From Mesorhabditis belari (taxonomy: Eukaryota > Nematoda > Chromadorea > Rhabditida > Rhabditidae): 64,000 nucleotides of DNA. Both the position numbers and the translations under genes were made by a program. Below are positions 11,540 to 22,661 of this stretch, in pieces (position 1 is the first letter of the stretch; each line of letters opens with the position of its first letter). The notes under the pieces were generated by a model. It searched no databases, was not told the DNA's origin, and worked only from the letters and a program-made list of their open reading frames with translations. The stretch is taken from assembly GCA_958450365.1 (NCBI GenBank), contig CAUEEP010000865.1, positions 62,001-126,000 on the forward strand, given 5' to 3'.

Positions 11540-12560
11540 TTCTTTGGCTTTGAAACACTGAACCAACGATTGATTCTATTTATTGTGTTTTCTCGCTAGA
11601 TTAGTGATTGTGCTAGGTTCGGAATAAAATATCTAAATAATCATTGCCCCATCGGTTTCCCTCTCACGCACTGCACACTTGCTTTGTTTGATTTCAAATT
11701 TAGTGACCTCTATTATGACATTTTTTTACAGTAAAGAATGCTTTTTTAATAAGTTGAGTTTCATTAATATAGCTTTTGAGCTTATGGCAAATATCTTTAG
11801 CACAAGTTTCGAATGACCGTTGCACAAAGATTTCACGGATTTTTTGGTCACTCTGTACACCACCCATATTCAACCACTAAAAATTGTTTGAATTGCCTAA
11901 GAATATTGCACATTTTTAGAAGTTTTAATACTCTTCAGCTATCAAAAAACCTTCTTCAAACCAAAGTTATGACTCAGCGAAACTCCTGTTTATGATCAAC
12001 ATTATCAGCACTTCTAAAAATGCACAATATTCTTAGGATTCAAGCGATGTTTAGTGGTTGAATTATGGGTAGTATTCAATTGAATATTCAATTGGTATTT
12101 TTGTACACCAGGGTGACATTTTTGTACTTTTCCTTTGGCTAACACTGAACCAACGATTGATTCTATTTATTGTATTTTCTCGCTAGATTAGTGATTGTGC
12201 TAGATTCGGAAAAAAATCTCTAAATAATCATTGCCCCATCGGTTTCCCTCTCACACACTGCACACTTTCTTTGTTTGATTGCAAAGTTAGTGACTTCTAT
12301 TATGACATTTTGTTATAGTAAAGAATGTTTTTCCAATAAGTTGAGTTTCACTAATATAGCTTTTGAACTTATGGAAGATATCTTTAGCACAAGTTTCGAA
12401 TGACCGTTGCACAAAGATTTCACGGATTTTTTGGTCACTCTGTACACCACCACAATTATGCTTGAATCCTAAGAATTTTTAGAATTTTTAGAAGTTTTAA
12501 TGCTCTTCAGCTATCAAAAACCTTTTTCAAAGTTATGCTTTAGCGAAACTCTTGTTTATG
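11540..12560. repeat. Direct duplication of a ~430-450 bp sequence
   Basis: 11540-11868 and about 12133-12452 match closely, and the flanking 11890-11995 resembles 12475-12560. Between them, 11866-11920 is inverted at about 12010-12070 (AAAAATGCACAATATTCTTAG). The unit has no coding potential that I recognise. The second copy ends just before the mariner at 12602. Confidence 0.85.
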
Positions 12561-12601
12561 ATTAAAACTGTTTGAAAGCATCAATTTTCTCAATAATATT
12601 A

Positions 12602-13849
12602 TTAGGTTGTCCAATAAGTAATGCGTGTTACTTATTTCGAAACTATTGCGAAATCGCTTCGAGCAAATATATGCTCTTTTTATCAGCATCTTGTGTTTAT
12701 TTTTATATATTATTTTATTCATTTGCCTTTGTTGTATAATAGATATGTTGTTTTGCAGATGAAAGACAAAAAGTTTGTTGTCCGCGCATCAATGCTGTAT
12801 GATTTCAAACGAGGTAAAACTGCAGCGGATTGCCATCGAACTATCTGTGCCGCATTTGGAGAGGATTCAATTTCAATCAGCCAGTGCCAGCGCTGGTTTA
12901 AACGATTTGCGGACGGAAACGAGTCGTTAGAGGACGAGGAACGCGCTGGAAGGCCAGTCGTTTTTGATAACGAAGCTTTGCTTAACCCCATTGAGTCTGA
13001 TCCAACTCAAACTACTCGTGAGTTGGCCGAATTATTTGGTTGTTCCAAATCAACAATCGACAATCATCTCCATGAGATTGGAAAATTTAATCGATGCGGA
13101 AAGTGGCTTCCCCACAAATTGAGTGAAGCGAATAAAGCTGCTCGTGTATCAATTTGTGGGTTTCTCATTGGCCAAACAAAGAACTCTGGTTTTATTGATT
13201 CCATCGTTACTGCGGACGAGAAGTGGATTTCTTTTGACAATGCAACGAGGAAGCACCAGTGGTTGTCGCCGGGAGAAGATCCGAACCGACGCCAAAGCCA
13301 GAATTGCATGGAAAGAAGGCCCTATTGTGCGTATGATGGAATTCTAAAGGAATCGTACATTTTGAAGTTCTAAACCCCGGTCAAATGGTCACTGCTGACT
13401 TGTACTCTCAACAATTGGAAAGAGTGCAGCAAGCTCTTTGTCGTAAAGGAGAGGACACTTCGATGATTAAACTGCAGTTTGACAATGCTCGTCCGCATAT
13501 TGCAAAAATCGCACAGCAGAAGATTGAGAAGCTTGGATGGTCGACTGTCCCACATCCGCCGTATAGTCCAGACCTGGCTTCATCTGATTTCCGTTTGTTC
13601 CGTTCGATGCCGCACGCTCTTGGAGAACACAAGTTCAAAAGTGTTGACGAGGTGCAAAAATGGCTCGACGATTTCTTCTCATCGAAACCAGCTTCATTCT
13701 ATTATGACGGACTTCACTCTTTGCTCGGACGATGGAGAAATGTTGTTGATTGTTGTGGAGAATATATCGATTAATAAAGTTCTCTTTTGTTAATTTTGTG
13801 ATATTTTGAAAATCGTGTCAAAACACGCATTACTTATTGGACAACCCAA
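12602..13849 (+). mobile_element. mariner transposon, 1,248 bp
   Basis: Terminal inverted repeats TTAGGTTGTCCAATAAGTAA and its complement with GGGTTG at the other end (~28 bp), flanked by TA at 12600-12601 and 13850-13851. It contains one decayed transposase. Length and ends fit the mariner family. Confidence 0.95.
12759..13774 (+). pseudogene. mariner transposase, frameshifted
   Basis: The frame from ATG 12759 carries the paired helix-turn-helix DNA-binding region (LYDFKRGKTAADCHR; SISQCQRWFKRFADGNESL; STIDNHLHEIGK) and the first catalytic aspartate in VTADEKW. Frame is lost near 13290-13375. The second frame, from 13385, carries the second aspartate in FDNARPH and the third in PPYSPDLASSDFRLF, a mariner DD34D arrangement. 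It ends just before the right terminal repeat. Two or more small indels inactivate it. Confidence 0.93.
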
Positions 13850-13851
13850 TA

Positions 13852-14199
13852 TTAAGTTTAGACAAAGACAACGGCTTTCTGCAAGATTCGATTTTCTTCG
13901 ACATTTCTCCAATTGTTTACGCGGCCTTTTTATTGTACTTGTTTACAGATGTTTTTTCGTTGAAGTACTTTCATGAAACTATTTTTTCTGAAACTAACAA
14001 AATAATGCACTCAAATTAAAAACAAAAGTTGAATCGATACATAAGTACCATAAGAAGAAAGCATCAAATTTAGAGAATCAAATCAAATTTTCGCAAGTTG
14101 CGAAGCAGTGAGCAAACGTGATCTGAAAGTCGCAAGTTATTTGTTGATTTTAGGAAAATTTATTTATTTACTTTTATAGTTTTTCGATTACTTTAGCGA
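13852..14199. other. No gene seen
   Basis: AT-rich DNA between the mariner and the stop of the SecA-like gene; probably 3' flanking sequence of that gene. Confidence 0.5.
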
Positions 14200-17100
14200 T
14201 TACTTTCGATTATTTACTTTAGAAAAAATTTCTTTTCCAGTCAGTTTGAAATAAACATTTTTGAATAAACTTACTAAACCTAAGAAAGCTTGAAATAAAA
14301 AGTGCGTTGATCTCACAGGTTCACTGACGTCAAGGCTGAAATCTCTTAAGTTATCGAAGCTTGCCAAAAAGGTTACCAGAATTCCAACAAATGAGTTCCT
14401 TCTCGGCGGCCCATCTTTCCTCGTCGGCTTCACATTTCCGGTCCTTGTCCAATCCACATCCAAGACTCGAGCTTGGGTTGGCACATTCTCATAGCTTTTC
14501 ATGCCGAATCTCTGTCTTCCTGGAAGATTCGGGTTATCATCGAATATGATATGACCGGTGATGTTTTTGAATTGTGCCGGTCCATTCGTCACGCTGCATA
14601 TGTACCCGATGTGTGGGTGTGGTGGCCCATTGTCTGGCACATTGTCCACGTTGTACTCAAGCTTCAGTCGCATCTCACAGGTCTCTGTCCCCGATTTGTT
14701 GAGTTTTGGTCGAATCGTGATCCCAGGTTGACCCTCGGCTTCATAATACTCAAATTGAACCGGCACCCACACGCTTTCCTTCCCATTTCGCTTTTTTTCG
14801 ACATACTCGGTCGCCTTGAACTTTGTCTCATCGAGTTGGATCGGTGTCTCGAGACCGGGATCGTTCATCGCTCTAATGACGGAGTCTCTCACATTGTCCA
14901 CATTGATCCCTCGATTCCCGGAAGTTCCTCTCAGCTCCTTATCATCCGTATAACAATTCACCAGACGTTCCAGACGTTTCACGGCCTCCACATGTCCGTT
15001 TTTCACTTGTTCTTTTTTCTCTTGCACTTGTTCTTCAGTGGTTCTCATCGTTAAATCCTCCTTTCGTAAATCGACGTCTACTTTCTCAATGAATTCCCAT
15101 TTTCTTTTTCTCTCGATTTCGTTTGTTCCTCCACTATTTCTTCGGTTTCGTAGCCCGCCGTAGAACCCTCTTCGGATCCCGAGCGCGTGTTGTCCGCTTC
15201 GGATCGTTTCCGCGATTTCGGGATCTGTCTCAACACAACAAGCAATTTGTTCTCTCAGCGTTCGATTGTCCATGTCCAGATCGCTGATCTGATTCTTCAA
15301 AGCATTCAGAAGACAATCGTAATCACCACCGGACGATTCATTCATTTGAATGCCCTGTTGTAGAGGTGTGAAATGCTCTTGGTCAACTTGCAGCTCCACT
15401 TTGGTAACGTTTCCTGGATCGCCACATTGCAGCGTGAAAATCGTTCCATCGTTCCTTTTCACTTCTATCAGATATCCCTTCTTTAACCCTTTGGCTTTCA
15501 AATGTGCACCGAGAACTCTAGCGTATGCCTTCAGACTTTGTAAATCCATGTGACCGCCCTCTCGTAGAATCTCTGCATATAGTTTTGGGTCTCGAACTCG
15601 TTCCTTCAAAACATTCAATGCGTTGTAATATTTTTGATCGATCGATTTCTGGATCTCTTCGTTGGCTCCAGACTCAATAGCTTCGTTCCTCTTCGCTTCA
15701 TATTCTTTCTTCGTCTTTGCAAACTCTTGAACGTGCTCGTAATTCTTGTACGACCGGTACTGCTTCTTGATTTGCCTTCCCAAATAATTGACAAGATAAT
15801 TGGCCACTGTTTGCAAGAGGGGCTCCACAAATTTCTTGGCAATTATCGTCCCAATCTGTTTGTTCATCTGTTCGCTCATGAAATCCAACGACGATTTGCT
15901 GAAATTCTCTCTTTCTTCACGATCATCGTTGACCGGTTTACTGTTCAGCATTTCCGAGCATCCGAGAAGACTATTGTTGACCCGATCGAGCAACTCATCC
16001 ACCAGTGTTCCCAGTTCATAGAGATTCTTGGCCACTGATACGTAATCTGCCAACTTTAAAACCAAAGTGGCAATGTAGGAGAGACTATACGGAGTAGAAC
16101 TTTGCCTGTTCATCGATCCGAGACCATCACCGATTTGCCTCGATACATGGACTCCGTATCTGAGAAATGCTTCCGAAGTGGTTTCATTGAATGCTCTCTC
16201 TGATAGTGCACTCCTCAAATGACTCTCAAACAGTTCCTTTCCCTTTCTCGCCCCCAGATGGGCATACAATTTGTCGATTGTTTGTGAGATTTTGTGATTC
16301 TTTGCCGAGTCCCTGATTTGTTGGTAGAATGACGCAGTCAGACCGACACAAAGCTCTCTCAAGTGATTGTCGACCAGAGCCGCCACTGCCTGACTCGTCA
16401 CCCCCAATGCCACTCCCTTGATCGCGTGCGAAGCAAAATCTTTTACCATTGTGTTTCTCACAGTTGGCCAGGTGACCACAGCGATCAGTTCCTTTCCAGC
16501 CAGATTTGCCACTTCTTTCCCAGTCGATGCGAATCCTTTTTCTGCGAACTTTACCCCGTACCGCGACACTTGAGCTCCACGAGCGAAAAAGGCCCCAATT
16601 CCGCAAGTGATCACTGTAAACATGATGCTCTCCTTCTTGTGCTGCCAATAAGCCGACCAACTGAAGTAGCCGGATCTCATCCCGGAAACGGCAAAGATTA
16701 GATCACTGACGCCCTCGCTGATGAATCCGAGACCAACATGGCTCATCAGACCGACCGTGAACAATTGAATGGCTATTCCGATGGCTATCTGAATGAGTCC
16801 CATCAATGGGACGACCAAGAACGTGTAGAAGATTATCTTCCGCGTGTACGGCTGGTCTTTGAAGCGAATGATGTCCTCCAATCCGTTCAACATGAAGATA
16901 TTTATCTCTTCCATGGCTGCCGGCGCCTTCGATCCGAGAGCGTCGTAGAGTTTTTGTAAATAGAGTTCTGGGCAATCCAAAGTGATGATCAACCCCTTTA
17001 GATGATCGATGATTCCAACAATTTCTTGTTTTGTTGTTTCCTTTCGGAGAAGCATTTGCCCTCTGAGACAATTCTGAAGTCGATTGTTCGTGGTCTCATA

Positions 17101-18792
17101 CTCTCTTCCGTAGATCTTCACCTGTTTCTCGGTGATCGTGTAAGTGGAGTCGAAAACTGTCTTGGTCAAATGGCCTTTCTCCTTGAGTAGATTCCAGGCT
17201 TTATTAACTGTAAGGCCTGGCACTTCTTGTCTCATGATCTCAATCAGAGCTTCTTGTGAGAAATATTCTGGGTATTGGGCCTCGAGAATCCTTGAAACGG
17301 AATCCTTTGATCCAACAGTTACAGGAGTAATAGCCTCAGCATCAACCAGATCCCAGAGCAATTGTTGATGCGGCTTATGGAGCACTGGAATGTTTATTGA
17401 GCCATCTTTTTGCCCTGTCATTCTGTTGAAAGCCAGTCGATATGCGAAACTCTTTGCGAGCAAAGCATCAACCGCGTCAGAATACAAACGAAGATTTAGT
17501 GGTAACTTGTAATCATTCAGATCAGCGACTAGGAGGCGATAATGAGTTCCCTTTTTCTCGAGAACTTTCGATTCAACAAGTGCCTCAAGAACAGCTGAAG
17601 CAATTTCTGTTCTGATGTGTTCACCAATGAAGTCTTCAATTCTTAGTTTATCGAAGGATTTGAAAGTAAAGTCTTTGCTATTTTCTGCTCTTTCAGCCAC
17701 GTCTAACTCCACAATCAATCCCTTTTGAAAGAAAGTTTCATAGCGAACCTCTCGAATCAATTTTATGAAGGCCTCTTTTTCGAAGACCTTGCTGGTCTCG
17801 AGCATCTCATTCAATGGCTCTAGAGTCTTCAAAACGAGATCTGATCCACTGATCTCTTCTTTGAACTTCTTCAATTCCCGTGAATTACCAATAAAATCTT
17901 TATCTGAAATGAGCAATGGGTATTCTTGAAAGAATTTCTCCTTGTCCAACACCACAAAGGTCTTCGGCTTTATCAACCATCTGTTACTCAACAGCTCATC
18001 CCAAAAATCGTCTCGATTTGGCAGAGGAATGTGTTCACGCAAAGCTTTCTCGATCTGAATTGCATCTCCTTGATAACCCTTTTGTAAAAATGTTGTAAGC
18101 GTTTCGAGGGGAATCCCGAATTCTCGAGCAACTCTTTCAATCTCTTTTAGGTCATCCGGTCTTAAGGTCTTCATTGGGAGTAGAACTTTCTTTCCATAGA
18201 ACAAATCGTACAACGTTGAGCTCATCTCTTCGTTTATGATTCCCTTGTGGAAAGACTCCGAACTAGCAGCTGATCCGATTGCCTCATCAATTGCTGAGAT
18301 GAACTGGCCATAGATGTCAACGATGCCCTGCTTTTGCTCTTCATAAGAAGTGATCTGAATGATTCCGACGGACTCGAAGTTCGCCTTCATCTTGGTCACA
18401 ATTGCTGAATATTGCAATTGGGAATCGGAAAGCTTTTCGAACATTTTCTTGGCTATCTCCAATTCCTCAACAACTCTGTTTGATTTGCTTCGATTGAATT
18501 CCCAATTGAAACTCTTCCCAATTGCATAGGCTTTATAGTAGTGGGCTGTCTCGGAGAATTGGGGCTCAAAGTTAATCACATGATTGAGAGCACCGATTGC
18601 ATTGCCGTAGCTCTTCTGCTCAATGTGGTTCCTTGCAAGTCGGACCAAGTGCGGCATCAAGATGAATGTTCTCTTCGTCAGGAATTTCCTGGCTTGTTTC
18701 ACGAAAAGCGCTAACTGTTTCTTGTATTCTTCCGCATTTCCATCGTTGTTAATGATCTGCTTCCACTTGTCCAACCACAACGCCCATTGATC
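14200..18792 (-). pseudogene. SecA-like giant protein, C-terminal part (helicase-less copy)
   Basis: One ~4.6-kb open frame, with no ATG near its start; an in-frame TAA lies directly before the GATCAATGG junction at 18792. In order: the 340-residue region shared with 6118-7139; a long helical region; a hydrophobic pair near residues 642-682 (FYTFLVVPLMGLIQIAIGIA) and another near 715-735; charged coiled-coil-like segments near 990-1100; GGDYDCLLNALKNQ near 1147, which resembles the Cys motif of OTU proteases; and a C-terminal domain with HPHIGYICS and GHIIFDD. Membrane or membrane-damaging function is possible but not shown. The uninterrupted frame suggests recent function. The OTU likeness is one short motif only. 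Confidence 0.75.
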
Positions 18793-20283
18793 TTAAGCCA
18801 TCACCACCACATTCCCAAGCAAATGTAACCACCATTCCATCCTTCAACCTGGCTTTCACGTAGATGCACACATCACCGTAAACATCTTCTAAAGGGAAAA
18901 ACCCGAGAAACGTTTTGTCCCTTCCGACTCGGCGGTTCAATATGTCCTGCCAAATCTGTTCATGGGATTCGCCCGTCCCACCGCTCCACCACACCTCGAG
19001 CAACTCAGATAGATTAGCCGTTATATAGCAAAGAATCTTGCTGACACGTGGACCACGATTTGCTAAGAGGAACGCTGCCGGACCGGGCATTTTCTCTTTG
19101 AGATCCGAAATCGTCATGCCTTCTCCCTTCACTCCATCAATACCGGTTCCCCCGTCTTGGCCCCAGCTCCCGTCACCACCATTTGCCACGATCTCCAAAT
19201 TCTCTCTGCAATTGATCCGATCAACTTCAATATAGACGTTCCCAGCACTTTCCCCCGGTTCTCCATCACTTCCGTTGTTTCCGTTTCCAAGCGAGTCCCT
19301 CCCAGCATCGGATTTGTACTTGTTGGTCTTTGACTGACCAGTGGTGTTTATCTGAACTTTTCCAGGAACCAAGAGTCTTGGTGTCTTAATCAGAATATTA
19401 ACTCCTGGCAACACGATGTCTCGGTCCAAATTGATAGAGAGCTGACCGATCAAATGGATCTCTTCCCACTTTGATTGTGCCAAATCGAGCTCACTGATCG
19501 AAAAAGCACTTCCAGTCACCTCCAATATGCTCACTCCATCCTTTTCATGGACTGATTTTGAAATCGGCTTGAAAAACAATCCAACAATCTCAAAGAACTC
19601 CCCAGGGAAATAGAATTCTTTCTCGTTGATGAGCTCTTGGACCATGGCCTGCAATAAGGCGGTCCCATTCGACAGCACGCAGCCCAGCAACAACACGAAT
19701 CTTCGGTGAACCTCAACATTTGATCCAACGACTCCGCGGAATGGCTGCAAGAACTTCTCGTCGGCTTCCTCCCTGATGACTCTGAGGAATTCCTCGAAAA
19801 ACTTCAACTCTCTCGCGATCCCAATATTCTGTTGCTTTAAATGGGCGTAACAACGTTCCTGGAAAGACTCGAGAGCAATGCTGAGCACTGTGTTATCAAA
19901 AAAGCTCCTATGATCATTGATCACCTTTTGTATAGAATGATTCTTGAGGATTTTGACTTCCCAGAAATCGTCTCGATTCACTTCTGCCAATTTTTCGGCC
20001 ACCATTTTTAAGTCACGCTTTCGGGAGCTCTCCTCAAATCTCTCCACAGCTTCATCCACCCAACGATCGAGAATCTTTGAGGTCCAAATTTTGGTGATGA
20101 TTCTATCATCCAATTCAGATAACCCTCCACTATCAATCTTGTTCTTCAGGTTCCTCTTGATTGTCGTCAGCCGAAGTCTCTCTTCACATCTTGTTGTTGA
20201 GGCAAACTCGTCGATCTCTTGCTTTACAAAGTCCTCCACATCACCCACGTCGAAAGATCCATTTCGATTTAGCAGCTCTGTCT
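18781..20283 (-). pseudogene. SecA-like giant protein, N-terminal part
   Basis: An acceptor (CTTTAG) at 20284 opens a ~500-codon exon with no ATG at its start, so an upstream exon is missing from view. The protein is helical for ~200 residues and then has a beta/glycine-rich region with KSDAGRDSLGNGNNGSDGEP and NGGDGSWGQDGGTG, followed by ECGGDGL. Glycine-rich G-D-G blocks like these occur beside SecA-like helicases in some large invertebrate proteins. At GGDG the frame meets the GATCAATGG junction and shifts relative to the C-terminal part. The helicase, expected here, is absent. Together with 14200-18792 this looks like one gene with an internal deletion or rearrangement. Confidence 0.7.
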
Positions 20284-20950
20284 AAAGTTTTTGGGTTTTA
20301 CAGTTTTGTTGTTACTTTTTCGTTATACCGTTTTTCTTTCACATAAACCTCGATCTTAATTGTGCCTTCACGACTCAGTTGGCACGTGTTGTATTAGGCA
20401 TGAAAAAAGGCATGTTACCATGCAAGACCTTAATTGTACTATTACGCTGGCCGATAAGTTCGTAGAATTATCAACTTTTAAAGTTTAATTTCTCAAAAAC
20501 CCCACTATCAATTTTTCTAAAAATTTCTCAGCAAATAAAATCTATCATTGAAAAAGTTTTTACCAAAATATGAGAGCAATCTAGCGGCTAGTTTTGAAGA
20601 TTTCATTAGTTGATTAGTTCCTGATGACTTTTGAGAGAACTTTCTTCATTCAAACTTTTCACAGTCGAATTTTTAGATAAAAAGATGAACCCAAAAAACA
20701 AAATCAAGTAAACAAGACTGGAAACTTTTCTAGTTTAACCGGAATTGATATAAAGCTTTAGTTTTTAAAAAAAACGAACTTTTCTTTTGAATTGTAAAAC
20801 TCAAAAAAAGCAAAATCTTTAAATGAGCTTCTTTATCGAAAGTATGTGGCTGAAAATAATTATAATAAAATTCTGATATGGGGTTTTCGTCACCGATTTA
20901 TTTGATATGTTGGTGAATTGGTGAATCGAAAACTGCCTGCTATTGTCATG
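20284..20950. other. No gene seen
   Basis: AT-rich DNA upstream of the SecA-like N-terminal exon. It should contain a further 5' exon of that gene if the gene is intact, but none could be phased. Confidence 0.4.
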
Positions 20951-21177
20951 CTATTTTTCAAGGAATAAATTTAGCTGAACAGTGTGGACGTCTTGTTGGA
21001 ATACGTCCAGAATGGAGAGGCAGAAACGTTTTGTAAAACGCTTTCAGAGGAGGAAAGAGTGGTGAAGGAGTGGCTCGAGAAATTGAATGTAAGAGAATCT
21101 TTTTGAGATGCTCTACCTTATCTAAGCAATAAAATAATGCCAAAAAGTGACTGGTGACAAAATATATACCGTAAATC
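20951..21177 (+). repeat. Left arm of inverted exon duplication
   Basis: Inverted copy of 22310-22536, at roughly 90% identity by eye. It includes the exon copy at 20983-21088, its splice signals and part of the next intron, ending in the CCGTAAAT motif of the MITE family seen at 50.6-53.7 kb. Confidence 0.9.
20983..21088 (+). pseudogene. Duplicated exon of the unrecognised gene at 22400-22661
   Basis: A 106-nt exon with AG and GTAAGA borders encodes VDVLLEYVQNGEAETFCKTL, then SEEERVVKEWLEKLN. The other copy reads VDVWLEFIENGEAETFCKTL with WFEKLN at the end. Changes are mostly conservative, so both may have been under selection after duplication. No start or other exons were found on this side. 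Confidence 0.6.
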
Positions 21178-21427
21178 CCCGCAAGTATTTCCGTAATGAT
21201 CTCCAGTAACATAATTCGAATACGATTCGATTAGGCTCGCTGACTAGTCCGTAGAATTTTTTTATTAACTTTTAAAGTGTAGTTTCTCAAAAAAACCCCC
21301 CGTCATCAATCTTTGTGAGAATTTTATAATAACTTTTAATAAAAGTAAATGAGGTTTTCTTTGCCGTATTACTTTTATAAAAATTGATTTTCAACATTAG
21401 CTTAAAATCAATTTCCTTCAGAATCTA

Positions 21428-21946
21428 TTGGGTTGGTGAATTGAAAATTGCCGGACTTTGAACTAAAATTTATTCAACATAAAACCATCAATTCATTCCA
21501 AATAATTTCCATTATTATTGACGACTTCTGCTCATTTTACAGGCAATTTGCGGATTCCTCTTTCGTATTAGGATTTTGGTTTGTGTGTGAGACAGGTGTG
21601 AGACTCAAAAATGGAGAACTGGAGATGTCCCAGTTTGAGCACTTTCTTCAAAAGAAACCCATTTTGGTGTCAATAGAAAAGTTGTAGAGAATCAAAAATT
21701 AGGCTTATAGCCAAATTTCCAAAAAGATACACTCAGTAGTTTCGCTTAAAATGCAAGTTTTGTGAAAATTCGTAAATTTGGCATCTCTTGAAAACCAGTT
21801 TTTGAGTCGTTCTGAAAATTTGGATATAAGCTTGATTTTTGATTCTCTACAACTTTTCCATTGACACCAAAATGGGTTTCTTTTGAAGAAAGTGCTCAAA
21901 CTGTCACATATGACAATAGCCCGCAGTTTTCAATTCACCAACCCAA
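21428..21946 (+). mobile_element. 519-bp MITE, copy 1
   Basis: Ends TTGGGTTGGTGAATTGAAAA and the complement, flanked by TA at 21426-21427 and 21947-21948. The inner part holds a large hairpin: GAGCACTTTCTTCAAAAGAA and following sequence occurs near 21638-21715 and inverted near 21830-21900. A second copy, in opposite orientation, is at 61126-61645. The ends resemble mariner termini, so a mariner transposase may mobilise it. Confidence 0.92.
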
Positions 21947-22309
21947 TATAAAAAGCTTTAGCCATCAATTTTACCTTGAACTTAAGCTCTTATCCTTATT
22001 TGGGCCTCATTTTTTGTTGCCCTACCATTTCTTCGAGATACACTGCTTTCGAGCAAGCGACTTCAAGAGCGCGAGTACAGAACGTTTTTTACTAAAAGCG
22101 AACATAGTTTCTTAGCAAAAGCAATTTGTTAAGCGCTACACTTTACACTGCGTAAAGTGAATAAATGACTCCTTTTGGCTGAATATTTCAAAGAGAGGTA
22201 CAAAATATTTAGCCAAAAGCAGATGCAAATTTTTCTTTGCAAATTTGGGGGTATTATTAGAGGGGGTCACTATTTTTTCGTTGACCCTCTGGGGTGGGCT
22301 ACTATTACA

Positions 22310-22536
22310 GATTTTACGGTATATATTTTGTCATCAGTCACTTTTTGGCATTATTTTATTGCTTAGATAAGGTAGAGCGTCTCAAAAAGATTCTCTTACA
22401 TTCAGCTTCTCGAACCACTCCTTCACCACTCTTTCCTCCTCTGAAAGCGTTTTACAAAACGTTTCCGCCTCTCCATTCTCGATGAATTCCAACCAGACGT
22501 CCACACTGTTTAGCTAGATTTATTCCTTGAAAAATA
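22310..22536 (-). repeat. Right arm of inverted exon duplication
   Basis: Partner of 20951-21177. Next to it, 22280-22318 reads GGGTGGGCTACTATTACAG then ATTTTACGG, a terminal repeat of the CCGTAAAT MITE family, so the arm ends at or in a transposon remnant. Confidence 0.9.
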
Positions 22537-22661
22537 GCTATGGAAAACTCACCGCTTTAATTTTTTTATTTATCTCGGTTTGTGGGTCGAGTTTTGGTTG
22601 ATAATTGATCTAAAACAATACGATTTTCAAGGAAAATTAACAAACTCACATCACCCGACAT
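22400..22661 (-). CDS. Unrecognised gene, first three exons
   Basis: Start ATG at 22661 in a 12-nt exon (MSGD, 22650-22661), then 22553-22609 (INYQPKLDPQTEINKKIKA) and 22400-22505 (VDVWLEFIENGEAETFCKTL, SEEERVVKEWFEKLN). All borders are GT/AG. Exons 1 and 2 agree in phase; exon 3 is off by one, which a single-base error in the run of seven A in exon 2 would explain. The product is acidic and helical; I do not recognise the family. Further exons on the minus strand would have to lie below 22310, where a MITE now sits. Confidence 0.5.

Noticed and set aside
14361..18098. Several plus-strand frames (up to 193 codons)
   Set aside because: Shadows of the long minus-strand SecA-like frame; no family resemblance.
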